From: Sphingobium sp. DEHP117
Lineage (GTDB): Bacteria; Pseudomonadota; Alphaproteobacteria; Sphingomonadales; Sphingomonadaceae
Assembly: GCF_030867385.1 (NCBI RefSeq)
Contig: NZ_JAPFBJ010000002.1
Coordinates: forward strand, 62,001 to 126,000
Length of the DNA stretch: 64,000 nucleotides
Direction: 5' to 3'
A program made the position numbers and the translations under genes. This document shows positions 1 through 8,804 of this stretch, piece by piece (the stretch's first letter is position 1; each line of letters starts with the position of its first letter). The notes beneath the pieces are model-generated. The model saw only the letters and a program-made list of their open reading frames with translations, searched no databases and was not told where the DNA came from.

Positions 1-684
1 CAGTTGCCTGTGCCATTGGCGCTGCCCCGACCAGATGCGATAGAACAGCATGCCGATAATGAAATAGGGCACGAACTGAAGCACCAGCACCATGGCGATG
101 CGCGAGGGCATGTCCTCCCACAGGAACATCAGGCATTTGAGTGCCAGCCACGGGATCAACATCGGCTCCAGCCGATCAAGCTTTTTGCCGAGCAACAGCC
201 ACAACCCGATCATGCAGGCATAAAATCCCAGCTCGACCGTCAGCGTCCAGTAGGCTCCGTCCACTGCGGGCAGATAGAGATAGCCCTGCAGCATCGTGAT
301 GTTGGCGAGCGCGGCGGTGGACGGGATCTGCAACTGCTCCACATGCCCCAGCCACACGAATGCCAGCACCAGCGGGAGGGTAGCCCAATAGGCCGGAAAA
401 AGACGCGAGAAGCGATTGACCGCGAAATCCATCACACCGCCTATCCGCTCGAGCGTGAAGAAGATCGCAAAGCCGGACAATGCGAAGAACAACAGAACCC
501 GATATTCCCCCGCCCAGAACGAGAAGGGGACGTGGTCGACGCCCGGAAATACCTGGGGAAAGCGGGTGGTCAAGTGAAACAGCACGACTGTGATCGCCCC
601 GATGCCGCGCAGGGCATCAAGCTCGATCAGGCGCCCCCTGGTGGCGCGCACCGGCGAATCAACAACAGCCGTTTCGTCTCGCAT
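1..684 (-). CDS. Acyltransferase family 3 membrane protein, C-terminus cut by the window edge
   Basis: The reverse strand stays open from an ATG at 684 to the window edge, giving 228 residues. The N-terminal pattern 'RLIELDALRGIGAITVV' followed by His37 in 'LFHL' is the signature of the acyltransferase_3 (OafA/NodX/YrhL) family, whose members are multi-pass inner-membrane enzymes that O-acylate cell-surface sugars. Further family landmarks are 'FFALSGFAIFF' near residue 70, 'NRFSRLFPAYW' near 90 and 'YWTLTVELGFY' near 145. Several hydrophobic helices are visible. It lies 67 bp downstream of the DUF1275 gene on the same strand. The family is clear, but the substrate cannot be told and the rest of the protein lies outside the window. 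Confidence 0.85.
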   Translation of the reverse strand, partial: MRDETAVVDSPVRATRGRLIELDALRGIGAITVVLFHLTTRFPQVFPGVDHVPFSFWAGEYRVLLFFALSGFAIFFTLERIGGVMDFAVNRFSRLFPAYWATLPLVLAFVWLGHVEQLQIPSTAALANITMLQGYLYLPAVDGAYWTLTVELGFYACMIGLWLLLGKKLDRLEPMLIPWLALKCLMFLWEDMPSRIAMVLVLQFVPYFIIGMLFYRIWSGQRQWHRQL

Positions 685-751
685 TGCGCGGCTGATAGCG
701 GAAAATGCTTAAGACCCTAGTAAAGCTGTTGGCGGGTGAGCAGTAGCAGCC

Positions 752-1363
752 CTAACTGCGAGAGGGCATGGGCGCTGCATCATCGAGCGGCCCCGCCGCA
801 AGGCAGCAGCCTGCGGCAACCGCCGCCGCGCACCACAAGGCCGCCGCGCCAAAGTGCGTCTGCATCGCCGCCCCCGCCACCGCGCCGCCCACCAGTGCCA
901 GCCACAGCGCCATATGCGGCAGCCATGCCCTGCGGTCCTCGCCCAGCAGCGCGCCCGCGATGCGCTGCCCCGCCTTGACGAAGGTGCCGGTCATGTAGGT
1001 GAGCGCCACACGCACCTCGCCATCGCGCTCGAACGTGGCGTTCTCCGCACCCATTGCCAAGGCAAGCAGCAGCGCGGACGGCATGGCCCAGCCCGCGCTT
1101 CCCGTCGCCGCACCCAGCGTCAACAACAGCGCCACCAGCCCCAGCACAGCCCTGTGTCGCCTGCGCGCGAGCCTGCCAGTGAGCGACCCGGCAATTACGC
1201 CCAGGAAGAACGCGGCGATCAGGCCGCCCGCGCGTATCCAGTCCGCCGCATGATGCATCAGGCCCACCGCAAGGCGGGTGCTGTTCCCGCTCATGAACGA
1301 GACGAAAAATCCGCCGATCTGGATGAAGCCGATCGCGTCGACATATCCCGCCAGCGCCGCCAA
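752..1363 (-). CDS. DUF1275 (YoaK-type) multi-pass membrane protein, start uncertain
   Basis: The 203-residue hydrophobic product has the family opening 'GYVDAIGFIQIGGFFVSFMS' and 'MSGNSTRLAVGLMHH', followed by about five or six membrane segments. DUF1275 proteins are inner-membrane proteins without a settled function. No ATG or GTG lies in frame upstream: the frame opens at a TGA near 1400 and contains only TTG or CTG candidates, the best placed being the TTG at 1361-1363. An ATG at 1401-1403 lies in a neighbouring frame and would join this frame if one base were removed. The gene starts just downstream of adk on the same strand and may be cotranscribed with it. The family assignment is firm; the 5' end is not. 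Confidence 0.75.
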   Translation of the reverse strand: MAALAGYVDAIGFIQIGGFFVSFMSGNSTRLAVGLMHHAADWIRAGGLIAAFFLGVIAGSLTGRLARRRHRAVLGLVALLLTLGAATGSAGWAMPSALLLALAMGAENATFERDGEVRVALTYMTGTFVKAGQRIAGALLGEDRRAWLPHMALWLALVGGAVAGAAMQTHFGAAALWCAAAVAAGCCLAAGPLDDAAPMPSRS

Positions 1364-1439
1364 CAGCAGCGCCAGCGCGCGCCCTGTGATTAAGCTCGAT
1401 CATCCCCGCCGGTCAGCGGGATGCGTCGCCCGGTCCGCA

Positions 1440-2084
1440 TCAGCCGAGGATCGCGCCGATCGCCACCGTCACATCGTCCATGTCCGCCATGCCGTCCACG
1501 CGCGAGACGATGCCGCGCGCCTCGTATATGGGAAGGATCGGCGCGGTCTTGGCGCGATATTCGGCCATGCGCGTGCGCACGGTTTCCTCATTGTCGTCGG
1601 CGCGGCGCTTGAACTCGGTGCTCCCGCATTTGTCGCACACGCCCTCTTTGGCGGGCAGCTTGAATGTGTCGTGATAGCCCTCGCCGCAATTGGCGCAGGT
1701 GAAGCGGCCGGTGATCCGCTCGACCAGCGCGTCTTCATCGACCTCCAGCTCGATCACGTGGGCGAGGGTGCGGCCGCGGGCCGACAGGATATCGTCGAGC
1801 GAATGTGCCTGCGCTTGCGTGCGCGGATAGCCATCGAAGATCACACCGGTTTCGGGAGACAGCGCGTCCAATGCCTCGCCGATGATGCCGGATACGATCT
1901 CGTCAGAAACAAGACCGCCCGATTCCATCACGGCCTTCGCCTGCAAACCGACTGGAGTGCCCGCCTTCACCGCAGCGCGCAGCATATCTCCCGTTGAGAG
2001 CTGCGTCATGCCCCGGCTTTCGACCAGCCGGGTCGCCTGCGTGCCTTTGCCTGCACCCGGAGGGCCCAACAAAATGATGTTCAT
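1440..2084 (-). CDS. adk: Adenylate kinase with zinc-type LID
   Basis: This 214-residue kinase interconverts ATP+AMP and 2 ADP in the cytoplasm. The P-loop 'GPPGAGKGTQ' is at residues 7-16, the AMP-binding 'STGDMLRAAV' near 30, and 'FDGYPRT' near 83. The long LID carries four cysteines (130, 133, 150 and 153) in a CxxC...CxxC arrangement that binds zinc in Gram-positive and many alphaproteobacterial enzymes but is absent from E. coli Adk. It follows secY by 38 bp, the usual position, and is probably in the same transcript. The next gene on this strand is the DUF1275 gene rather than rpsM. Confidence 0.98.
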   Translation of the reverse strand: MNIILLGPPGAGKGTQATRLVESRGMTQLSTGDMLRAAVKAGTPVGLQAKAVMESGGLVSDEIVSGIIGEALDALSPETGVIFDGYPRTQAQAHSLDDILSARGRTLAHVIELEVDEDALVERITGRFTCANCGEGYHDTFKLPAKEGVCDKCGSTEFKRRADDNEETVRTRMAEYRAKTAPILPIYEARGIVSRVDGMADMDDVTVAIGAILG

Positions 2085-2122
2085 ATCCGTCCCCTGTTAT
2101 GGCGCCCCCCCGGTGCAGCGGG

Positions 2123-3487
2123 TCAGCGCATCCGTCCCTTGAGGCGTGCCTTCTTGATAAGGTCGCCATATTGATGCGCCAGCAGATGGCTCTGAATCTG
2201 CGTCACGGTGTCCACCGTTACATTGACGACGATCAGAAGGCTAGTTCCACCAAGGTAGAAGGGAATGCCCGCCTGGCTGATGGCATATTCCGGCACAAGG
2301 CAGATGAAGGCGAGATAGGCCGCGCCGATTACGGTGATGCGCGTCAGCACATAATCGAGGTAATTCTCGGTGTTCTTGCCCGGCCGGATGCCCGGAATGA
2401 ACCCGCCATTCTTCTTGAGATTATCGGCCGTCTCTTCGGGATTGAATACCAAAGCAGTATAGAAAAAGCAGAAGAAGACGATGCCAAGGCCATAGAGCAG
2501 CATGTAAACGAGGCTGCCGTGGCTGAGATACTGGTTAAGCGCGAGCACGAAGTCACCCCAGGCGCTCTCACCCGCCACCTGGTCGCCCGCGAACTTCGAG
2601 ACAGTGAGCGGCATCAGCAGCAGCGAGCTGGCAAAGATCGGCGGGATCACGCCCGCCGTGTTGACCTTCAGGGGCAAATGGCTGCGGTCCGCCTGCATCA
2701 GGCCCTGCCGCGTCTGCCGCTTGGGATACTGGATCAGCACCCTGCGCTGCGCCCGCTCCATGAAGCAGATGAGCGCGATGAGGCCAAGGCCGACGATGAT
2801 GATACCAAGGATCAACAGGCCGGAGATTGAGCCTTCGCGGCCGGACTGGAACAGGTTCGCCAGCGTAACCGGCAGCTGCGCGACGATGCCCGCCATGATG
2901 ATCAGCGAGGTGCCATTGCCGATCCCGCGCGAGGTGATCTGCTCGCCCAGCCACATCAGGAACATCGTGCCGCCGATCAGCGAGACGACGGCGGTGATGC
3001 GGAACAGCGTGCCCGGCTCCACCACCGCCTGCATGCCCTGCGCCGCGCCGAAGCTTTCCAGCCCCACGGCGATGAAATAGCCCTGAACGGCGGTGAGGCC
3101 GACGGTGCCATAGCGGGTATACTGGTTGAGGCGCTTGCGCCCGCTCTCGCCTTCTTTCTTGATCGCCGCGAGCGTGGGGTGAAGCGAGGCCGCGAGCTGC
3201 ACCACGATCGACGCCGTGATGTAGGGCATGATGCCCAGCGCGATCAGGCTCATGCGCTCCAGCGCGCCGCCGGAAAAGGTGTTGAAGATGTCGAGCACGC
3301 CGCCCTGCGTCTGGGCATAGAGCGTCTTGAGTACGGTCGGATCGACACCAGGCAGCGGCACATGGCTGAGGAAGCGAAACACGATCAGGGCGCCGATGGT
3401 GAACCACAGGCGCTTCTTGAGGTCCGTCGCCTGCGCGAATTTGGCGAAATTGATGTTCGCCGCCATTTTATCGGCCGTGGTTGCCAT
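2123..3487 (-). CDS. secY: Protein translocase subunit SecY
   Basis: SecY forms the protein-conducting channel of the inner-membrane Sec translocon with SecE and SecG. The product is 454 residues with ten hydrophobic helices. It contains the plug-region pattern 'RFLSHVPLPGVDP', 'GIGNGTSLIIMAGIVA' and the ribosome-contact loop 'RRVLIQYPKRQ'. The ATG at 3487 ('MATTADKMAANINF') was chosen because the longer frame opens at a TTG four codons upstream; a Met at 3466 is also possible. The gene is separated from rplO by about 230 bp containing a strong terminator, so it probably has its own promoter. Confidence 0.98.
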   Translation of the reverse strand: MATTADKMAANINFAKFAQATDLKKRLWFTIGALIVFRFLSHVPLPGVDPTVLKTLYAQTQGGVLDIFNTFSGGALERMSLIALGIMPYITASIVVQLAASLHPTLAAIKKEGESGRKRLNQYTRYGTVGLTAVQGYFIAVGLESFGAAQGMQAVVEPGTLFRITAVVSLIGGTMFLMWLGEQITSRGIGNGTSLIIMAGIVAQLPVTLANLFQSGREGSISGLLILGIIIVGLGLIALICFMERAQRRVLIQYPKRQTRQGLMQADRSHLPLKVNTAGVIPPIFASSLLLMPLTVSKFAGDQVAGESAWGDFVLALNQYLSHGSLVYMLLYGLGIVFFCFFYTALVFNPEETADNLKKNGGFIPGIRPGKNTENYLDYVLTRITVIGAAYLAFICLVPEYAISQAGIPFYLGGTSLLIVVNVTVDTVTQIQSHLLAHQYGDLIKKARLKGRMR

Positions 3488-3651
3488 GCTTGCTCTCAAA
3501 CCTTCAAAACTGGCGCCTGCGGGCAGGCGAAAACGTCCCTTAGCGGCTATATCGGCGGGTGTGAACCATTAACCTGTTGGTTCGCCCCGTTCATCAACAG
3601 GAATTGGTGACGCGTAGCGGACCCAGCAAGGTTATGCCGGTGCCATGGCCC

Positions 3652-3695
3652 AAAAAAGCGAAACCCCGCTTCCCATTGCGGGCGAGCGGGGTCTC
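3652..3695 (-). terminator. Rho-independent terminator downstream of rplO
   Basis: On the minus strand an 11-bp stem (GAGACCCCGCT at 3695-3685 pairing with AGCGGGGTTTC at 3670-3660, one G-T pair) encloses a 14-nt loop and is followed by GC and a run of six Ts. It begins 20 bp after the rplO stop codon. This would end transcription before secY or attenuate read-through. Confidence 0.85.
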
Positions 3696-3714
3696 AAAAT
3701 TCGAGCGGAGAGGC

Positions 3715-4245
3715 TTACTTCCGTGCTGCGAGCTTCGCCGCGCGGACCGTGCCCTTCTTGGCGGCGGCCTTCTCGGCGGCGCTCACCACCTCGATCACCG
3801 AGACCGAACCACCGGCCTTCTCGACTGCCTCAATCGCGCCCTTCGACGCACCGGCGACAGTGAAGGTCAGCTTGGCGGAGAGGTCACCCTTGCCCAGCAG
3901 GCGGACGCCGTCCTTGCCGCCGCGCGCCAGGCCAGCCTCTTTCAGCGCAGCATGATCGAGCGCGGCGCCAGCGGCGATCTTGCCCGCGTCGACGGCCTTC
4001 TGGATCGCGCCGAGGTTCACGATCGCGTAATCCTTGGCGAAGATGTTGTTGAAGCCGCGCTTCGGGATGCGCATGTGGAGCGGCATCTGGCCGCCCTCGA
4101 AGCCGTTGATCGACACGCCCGAGCGCGCCTTCGCACCCTTCTGGCCGCGCCCGGCGGTCTTGCCCTTGCCCGAGCCGATACCACGGCCCACGCGCATACG
4201 GCCCTTGCGGGCGCCTGCATTATCGGAGAGTTGGTTCAGTTTCAT
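3715..4245 (-). CDS. rplO: Large-subunit ribosomal protein L15
   Basis: L15 is a late-assembly protein of the 50S subunit. The N-terminal '[20 protein letters not shown]' and the Gly/Lys-rich '[18 protein letters not shown]' are diagnostic. At 176 residues it is longer than the 144 of E. coli; the extra length is a C-terminal tail rich in Ala and Lys. It is preceded by a 140-bp palindromic repeat that separates it from rpmD, and followed by a strong terminator, so its expression may differ from the upstream spc genes. Confidence 0.98.
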   Translation of the reverse strand: MKLNQLSDNAGARKGRMRVGRGIGSGKGKTAGRGQKGAKARSGVSINGFEGGQMPLHMRIPKRGFNNIFAKDYAIVNLGAIQKAVDAGKIAAGAALDHAALKEAGLARGGKDGVRLLGKGDLSAKLTFTVAGASKGAIEAVEKAGGSVSVIEVVSAAEKAAAKKGTVRAAKLAARK

Positions 4246-4278
4246 GTCTGTGCACTCGCTTTCGCTATGTTCGCGCTT

Positions 4279-4418
4279 CCTCTCCCGCTGGCGGGAGAGG
4301 ATATGAAGCCTTGCGAGCTTGCTCGCTAGGCGAAGTTGGTGAGGGCGGTTCCCTCACCGCTGCGACTAGGGCCTGCTGCGCAGCCCAGTCTCGCTGCCTC
4401 TCCCGCAAGCGGGAAAGG
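4279..4418. repeat. Three-hairpin palindromic repeat between rpmD and rplO
   Basis: Two 22-bp near-palindromes of the form CCTCTCCCG..CGGGAGAGG (4279-4300 and 4397-4418) flank a central hairpin made of GGTGAGGG and CCCTCACC (4338-4358). The element fills most of the 181-bp gap between rpmD and rplO. Its layout (two 22-nt outer arms and a central stem) matches the element inside valS at 29616-29714. It is probably a dispersed palindromic element and may shape mRNA stability inside the spc transcript. Confidence 0.75.
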
Positions 4419-4426
4419 ATGATATA

Positions 4427-4615
4427 TTAATCTAAGACCTGCACCAGATGCGGCAGCTTCTTGATCGCGCCGCGTACTTCGGGCGTATCCTCCAGCTCCA
4501 CCTCACGGTGCATTTTGTTGAGGCCAAGCCCGATCAGGATCTTGCGCTGGGCCTCGGGGCGGCGGATCGGCGATCCGATCTGCTTCAGCTTGATGGTTTT
4601 TTTCCCTTGGGCCAT
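4427..4615 (-). CDS. rpmD: Large-subunit ribosomal protein L30
   Basis: This 62-residue protein has the L30 core '[20 protein letters not shown]' and '[16 protein letters not shown]', the compact bacterial form (59 residues in E. coli). It sits 5 bp after rpsE and is likely translated from the same message. The gap to rplO holds the three-hairpin repeat rather than the usual few bases. Confidence 0.97.
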   Translation of the reverse strand: MAQGKKTIKLKQIGSPIRRPEAQRKILIGLGLNKMHREVELEDTPEVRGAIKKLPHLVQVLD

Positions 4616-4620
4616 ATCGC

Positions 4621-5337
4621 TTACTCCGCAATCGCTTCGGCGTCGGCCTGGGCCACCTCGGCAGAGGCGCCGCCACGACGCAGCAGATCCGCAACCTTCT
4701 TGCCACGGCGCTGGGCCACGGCCTTGGGGCTGGACTGATCGGTCAGCGCCTCGAAGGTGGCGCGGATCATGTTATAGGGGTTCGACGTGCCGACCGACTT
4801 GGTGACCACGTCCGCCACGCCCAGGCTCTCGAACACGGCGCGCATCGGGCCGCCCGCGATGATGCCCGTTCCTGCCGGAGCCGAACGCACGGTGACGTTA
4901 CCGGCGCCGAAGCAGCCACGGCCATCATGATGCAGTGTGCGGCCTTCCTTCAACGGAACGCGGACCATCTTCTTCTTGGCCGAAGCGGTCGCCTTGCTGA
5001 TCGCCTCGGGCACTTCGCGCGCCTTGCCGTGGCCGAAGCCGACCCGGCCCTTGCCGTCGCCGACAACGACCAGCGCCGCGAAGCCGAAACGCTTGCCGCC
5101 CTTCACGGTCTTGGAAACGCGGTTGATGTGAACCAGCTTCTCGACCAGCTCCTCGCCCTGTTCCTCGTCGCGGTTGCCGCCACGGCGGTCGTCGCGGCGG
5201 CCACGGCCACCACGGTCACCGCGCTCGCCACGGTTGCCGCCACGGCCACGACGCGGGCCACGGCCTTCGCCCTGGGTCTCGGCTTCTACCGCCGCCGGGT
5301 TACCGGCCTGCGCCTGAATGTCGTTTTCATCTGCCAT
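4621..5337 (-). CDS. rpsE: Small-subunit ribosomal protein S5 with an Arg/Gly-rich N-terminal extension
   Basis: S5 helps to form the mRNA entry tunnel and decoding fidelity region of the 30S subunit. The start is ATG 5337 ('[10 protein letters not shown]'), directly after the rplR stop; an upstream in-frame start would overlap rplR. The product is 238 residues against 167 in E. coli. Residues about 25-57 are an Arg/Gly/Asp-rich, disordered-looking segment (for example '[19 protein letters not shown]'). The core then begins with '[19 protein letters not shown]', including the double-stranded RNA-binding fold, and '[16 protein letters not shown]' follows. The extension resembles the C-terminal tail of PNPase encoded at 36247-38535. 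Confidence 0.97.
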   Translation of the reverse strand: MADENDIQAQAGNPAAVEAETQGEGRGPRRGRGGNRGERGDRGGRGRRDDRRGGNRDEEQGEELVEKLVHINRVSKTVKGGKRFGFAALVVVGDGKGRVGFGHGKAREVPEAISKATASAKKKMVRVPLKEGRTLHHDGRGCFGAGNVTVRSAPAGTGIIAGGPMRAVFESLGVADVVTKSVGTSNPYNMIRATFEALTDQSSPKAVAQRRGKKVADLLRRGGASAEVAQADAEAIAE

Positions 5338-5338
5338 A

Positions 5339-5692
5339 TCAGAACTCCAGCCCGGCTTCGCGAGCCGCATCGGCCAGCGCCTTCACGCGGCCATGAAAGA
5401 GGAAACCACCGCGATCGAACACGACGCGGGTCACACCGGCCTTGGTCGCCGCCTCGGCGACGCGCTTGCCGACATCGGCAGCGGCGGCGGAGTTGGACCC
5501 GGCCTTGCCGCGCACGTCCTTGTCCAGCGTTGAGGCAGAGGCAACCGTGTGGCCCTGCGCATCGTCGATGACCTGGGCATAGATATGCCGGCCCGAACGG
5601 TGGATCGAAAGACGCGGGCGATCGCCCGAGCGCGCCTTGAGGGCGGTGCGAACGCGGCGACGACGCCGCTCGAAGAGAGAGAGTTTCGCCAT
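5339..5692 (-). CDS. rplR: Large-subunit ribosomal protein L18
   Basis: L18 binds 5S rRNA with L5 and forms part of the central protuberance. The 117-residue product begins '[20 protein letters not shown]' and contains '[18 protein letters not shown]' and '[20 protein letters not shown]', all typical of the family. Length matches the E. coli protein. It lies 3 bp after rplF and ends 1 bp before the rpsE start. Confidence 0.98.
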   Translation of the reverse strand: MAKLSLFERRRRRVRTALKARSGDRPRLSIHRSGRHIYAQVIDDAQGHTVASASTLDKDVRGKAGSNSAAAADVGKRVAEAATKAGVTRVVFDRGGFLFHGRVKALADAAREAGLEF

Positions 5693-5695
5693 GGC

Positions 5696-6229
5696 TTACT
5701 TCTTCTTGCCTTCTTTGCGGAAGATAAACTCGCCGCGATATTTGATACCCTTGCCCTTGTAAGGCTCCGGCTTGCGCCAGCGGCGGATCTCGGCGGCCAC
5801 CTGGCCCACCTTCTGCTTGTCGATGCCCGAAATCTCGACCGTGGTGTTATCCGGGGTCTTGATCTCGATGCCCTCGGGCACCGGGAAATCGACGTCGTGG
5901 CTATAGCCGAGCTGCAGCTTCAGGGTCTTGCCCTGCGCGTTGGCGCGATAGCCGACGCCGGTGATTTCCAGCACCTTGGTATAGCCCTCGGTCACGCCGG
6001 TGACGAGGTTCTGGATCAGCGTGCGCTGCATGCCCCAGAAGGAGCGTGCGCGCTTGCCTGCGTTGGCCGGAGCGACGGTCAGCTTGCCGTCTTCCAGCGC
6101 ATAGGTGACTTCATCGGCCATCGGGATCGAGAGGGTGCCCTTCGGTCCCTTCATCGATACGACGCCGCCCTCGATGCTGGCGGTGACGCCAGAGGGGATC
6201 GCCACGGGTTTCTTGCCTGTGCGGCTCAT
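5696..6229 (-). CDS. rplF: Large-subunit ribosomal protein L6
   Basis: L6 sits near the factor-binding centre of the 50S subunit. The 177-residue product opens '[15 protein letters not shown]' and ends with the conserved '[18 protein letters not shown]' block. The start codon overlaps the rpsH stop by one base (TGATG), which suggests translational coupling. Confidence 0.98.
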   Translation of the reverse strand: MSRTGKKPVAIPSGVTASIEGGVVSMKGPKGTLSIPMADEVTYALEDGKLTVAPANAGKRARSFWGMQRTLIQNLVTGVTEGYTKVLEITGVGYRANAQGKTLKLQLGYSHDVDFPVPEGIEIKTPDNTTVEISGIDKQKVGQVAAEIRRWRKPEPYKGKGIKYRGEFIFRKEGKKK

Positions 6230-6624
6230 CAGAACACCTCCGCCAGCACTTCGCCGCCGACATTCTGCTCGCGCGCTTCCGCGTCGGAGAGAACGCCCTT
6301 GGGCGTGGAAACAATCGTGATGCCGAGGCCATTGCGCACGATCGGCAGCTCCTTGCTGCCCGAATAGACGCGGCGGCCGGGCTTCGAGACGCGGGCGACA
6401 TGCTTGATCGCGGGCTGGCCCTCGAAATATTTCAGCTCGATGCGCAGGCCCGGGTGCTTGCCGAGCGCTTCCTCGGAATAGCCACGGATATAGCCTTCGC
6501 GCTGCAGCACATCGAGAACGCGGGCGCGCAGCTTCGAAGCCGGCGTCGTCACGCTGTCCTTGCGGGCCGTCTGGCCGTTGCGGATGCGGGTGAGCATATC
6601 ACCCAGAGGATCGGTCAATGCCAT
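6229..6624 (-). CDS. rpsH: Small-subunit ribosomal protein S8
   Basis: S8 binds the central domain of 16S rRNA and, in E. coli, represses spc mRNA translation by binding near rplE. The start is ATG 6624 ('[18 protein letters not shown]'), giving 131 residues, the family's usual length. The C-terminus has the RNA-contact motif '[19 protein letters not shown]'. A longer open frame upstream overlaps rpsN and has no S8 homology, so it was not used. Whether the S8 repression site is conserved here was not determined. Confidence 0.98.
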   Translation of the reverse strand: MALTDPLGDMLTRIRNGQTARKDSVTTPASKLRARVLDVLQREGYIRGYSEEALGKHPGLRIELKYFEGQPAIKHVARVSKPGRRVYSGSKELPIVRNGLGITIVSTPKGVLSDAEAREQNVGGEVLAEVF

Positions 6625-6635
6625 TTCTTGGCTCC

Positions 6636-6941
6636 TTACCAGCTCGACTTGGTGACGCCGGGGATCAGGCCCTTGTTGGCGAGATCGCGCAGCTGCACGC
6701 GGCAGAGACGGAATTTGCGGTAGTAAGCGCGCGGACGTCCGGTCAGCTCGCAACGGTTGCGAATACGGGTCGGGTTGCCGTTGCGCGGCAGCTCCGCCAT
6801 CTTCAGCCGCGCCATCAGGCGCTCCGTATCGTCGAGCGACGTATCCGCCGCGATCGCCTTCAGCTTCGCATATTTGCCGGCATATTTCTTCACCAGCTTC
6901 TTGCGCCGCTCGTTCTTGTTAATGGAACTCAGTTTCGCCAT
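6636..6941 (-). CDS. rpsN: Small-subunit ribosomal protein S14, long zinc-free form
   Basis: The 101-residue product contains '[20 protein letters not shown]', the S14 signature. It lacks the CxxC pairs of the short zinc-binding form, so it is the long C-minus type common in proteobacteria. It lies between rplE (39 bp upstream) and rpsH (11 bp downstream). Confidence 0.98.
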   Translation of the reverse strand: MAKLSSINKNERRKKLVKKYAGKYAKLKAIAADTSLDDTERLMARLKMAELPRNGNPTRIRNRCELTGRPRAYYRKFRLCRVQLRDLANKGLIPGVTKSSW

Positions 6942-6980
6942 CGACTTAAGCTCTCTTTCCTACCTTACGGGCAGACACGC

Positions 6981-7556
6981 TCACGCGGCCTGCTTTTCCT
7001 CTTCGACCGGGAACGGGAAACCGAACAGGCGCAGCAGCTCGCGCGCCTCGTCATCGGTCTTCGCCGTGGTCGTAACGATGATGTCCATGCCGCGCACCTT
7101 GTCGATGCGGTCATAGTTGATTTCGGGGAAGATGATCTGTTCCTTGATCCCGAAGGCATAGTTGCCGCGCCCGTCGAAGCTCTTCGGGTTGAGACCACGG
7201 AAGTCGCGGATGCGGGGCATCGCGATCGTGATCATGCGGTCGAGGAACTCGTACATGCGCTCGCGGCGCAGCGTAACCTTCGCGCCGATCGGCATACCCT
7301 CGCGCAGCTTGAACTGGGCGATGGACTTTTTCGCCTTGGTGATGACCGGCTTCTGGCCCGCGATCAGCTCCATTTCCTCGGCGGCGGACGTGACCTTCTT
7401 CTTGTCCTGCGTCGCTTCGCCCACGCCCATGTTCAGCGTGATCTTTTCGATCTTCGGAACTTCCATCTGGTTCTTGTAGCCGAACTTCTCGGTCATCGCC
7501 TTGACGACCTGATCCTGATAGATCGACTTCATGCGAGGCGTATATTTGTCAGCCAT
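6981..7556 (-). CDS. rplE: Large-subunit ribosomal protein L5
   Basis: L5 binds 5S rRNA and contacts P-site tRNA. The 191-residue protein contains '[19 protein letters not shown]', '[19 protein letters not shown]' and '[20 protein letters not shown]', as expected for the family (179 in E. coli). Its ATG overlaps the rplX stop by one base (TGATG). Confidence 0.98.
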   Translation of the reverse strand: MADKYTPRMKSIYQDQVVKAMTEKFGYKNQMEVPKIEKITLNMGVGEATQDKKKVTSAAEEMELIAGQKPVITKAKKSIAQFKLREGMPIGAKVTLRRERMYEFLDRMITIAMPRIRDFRGLNPKSFDGRGNYAFGIKEQIIFPEINYDRIDKVRGMDIIVTTTAKTDDEARELLRLFGFPFPVEEEKQAA

Positions 7557-7867
7557 CAGATGACCTCCCCGGACTTCACGGCCACGCGGACCTTCTTGCC
7601 ATCGCGCACCTCGAAGCGGACGCGGGTGGCCTTGCCATCCTTGCCCGCAACGGCGACGTTGGAAATGTGCAGCGGCGCGGGCTTGCGATCGATGCCACCC
7701 TGCGGGTTCAGCTGATCGGGCTTGCGGTGGCGGGCATGCACGTTGATGCCGTCAACCAGCACCTTGTCTTCCTTGGGGAAGACTTGAAGGACAGCGCCGG
7801 AACGGCCCTTGTCCTTGCCGGCGAGCACAACGACGGTGTCGCCCTTCTTGATCTTGGCCGCGCTCAT
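7556..7867 (-). CDS. rplX: Large-subunit ribosomal protein L24
   Basis: L24 starts 50S assembly by binding the 5' domain of 23S rRNA. The 103-residue product has a KOW motif ('[20 protein letters not shown]') and '[15 protein letters not shown]'. It overlaps the rplN stop by one base, continuing the tight packing of the spc genes. Confidence 0.98.
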   Translation of the reverse strand: MSAAKIKKGDTVVVLAGKDKGRSGAVLQVFPKEDKVLVDGINVHARHRKPDQLNPQGGIDRKPAPLHISNVAVAGKDGKATRVRFEVRDGKKVRVAVKSGEVI

Positions 7868-8235
7868 TACAGCACCTCCGGAGCCAGCGAGATGATCTTC
7901 ATGTGGCCGGTCGCGCGCAACTCGCGCACCACGGGGCCAAAGATACGGGTGCCGATCGGCTCCTGGTTCTTGTTGACCAGCACGGCGGCATTGCCGTCAA
8001 AGCGGATCACGCTGCCGTCCGGGCGGCGCACATCCTTGCGGGTGCGCACGATGACGGCGCGGTGCACGTCGCCCTTCTTCACCTTGCCCTTGGGCTGCGC
8101 TTCCTTGATCGAGACGACGATGATGTCGCCCACGCCCGCAGTGCGCCGCTTGGAGCCGCCCAGCACCTTGATGCACTGGACGCGCTTCGCGCCGCTGTTG
8201 TCCGCGACGTCGAGATTGGATTGCATCTGGATCAT
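7867..8235 (-). CDS. rplN: Large-subunit ribosomal protein L14
   Basis: The 122-residue sequence is canonical L14, with '[20 protein letters not shown]', '[19 protein letters not shown]' and '[13 protein letters not shown]'. L14 forms intersubunit bridges with 16S rRNA. The 59-bp gap from rpsQ is one of the larger spacings in this part of the block. Confidence 0.98.
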   Translation of the reverse strand: MIQMQSNLDVADNSGAKRVQCIKVLGGSKRRTAGVGDIIVVSIKEAQPKGKVKKGDVHRAVIVRTRKDVRRPDGSVIRFDGNAAVLVNKNQEPIGTRIFGPVVRELRATGHMKIISLAPEVL

Positions 8236-8294
8236 CGATCCGGTTCCTTCTTGTCTGGCCTGCCGGAAGCTTCCGGTGGTTCCTGATTAAGCTC

Positions 8295-8558
8295 TTATGC
8301 CGCCACTTCCGGGGACTTGTGCGTATCCACCCGCTCTATGACCTTCCAGGTCTTGAGCTTCGAGATCGGCGCCGTCTCCTCGATGCGGACGGTCTCGCCC
8401 TCGCGATACTCGTTGGCATCGTCGTGAGCGTGATACTTCTTCGAACGGCGGATGATCTTGCCGTAGAGCGGGTGCTTCACCTTGCGCTCCACGCGGACCA
8501 CCACCGTCTTGTCACCCTTGTCGGAAACCACCGTTCCCGTCAGCACGCGCTTGGGCAT
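8295..8558 (-). CDS. rpsQ: Small-subunit ribosomal protein S17
   Basis: S17 is an OB-fold primary 16S rRNA-binding protein. The 87-residue product starts '[20 protein letters not shown]' and has '[20 protein letters not shown]', both family hallmarks. It lies 15 bp after rpmC. Confidence 0.98.
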   Translation of the reverse strand: MPKRVLTGTVVSDKGDKTVVVRVERKVKHPLYGKIIRRSKKYHAHDDANEYREGETVRIEETAPISKLKTWKVIERVDTHKSPEVAA

Positions 8559-8573
8559 CGTCTGGTTCCTTCC

Positions 8574-8804
8574 TTACTTCGCAGCCGAGCGCGCACGCTC
8601 GGCCCCTGCGGCGGATGCCGCGCGTTCATTTTGCAGAGTTTTGATCTTCGCGATCGAGCGGCGCACTTCGCGCACCCGAGCCGGCTTTTCCAGCTGGTTG
8701 GTCGCAGCCTGAAAGCGCAGGTTGAACTGCTCCTTCTTCAGGTTCGCGAGCTCACCGTTCAGCTCATCGTCGCTCTTGGCGCGCAGGTCAGCGATCTTGC
8801 TCAT
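8574..8804 (-). CDS. rpmC: Large-subunit ribosomal protein L29
   Basis: The 76-residue product matches L29 through '[20 protein letters not shown]', '[20 protein letters not shown]' and '[16 protein letters not shown]'. L29 lies at the tunnel exit beside L23. The C-terminus is slightly extended (63 residues in E. coli) and Ala-rich. Its start codon overlaps the rplP stop by four bases (ATGA). Confidence 0.97.
   Translation of the reverse strand: MSKIADLRAKSDDELNGELANLKKEQFNLRFQAATNQLEKPARVREVRRSIAKIKTLQNERAASAAGAERARSAAK

Noticed and set aside
4..720. Plus-strand open frame of 238 codons at the left edge
   Set aside because: The minus strand encodes an acyltransferase_3 protein with clear motifs; the plus product is Gln/His/Arg-rich shadow sequence.
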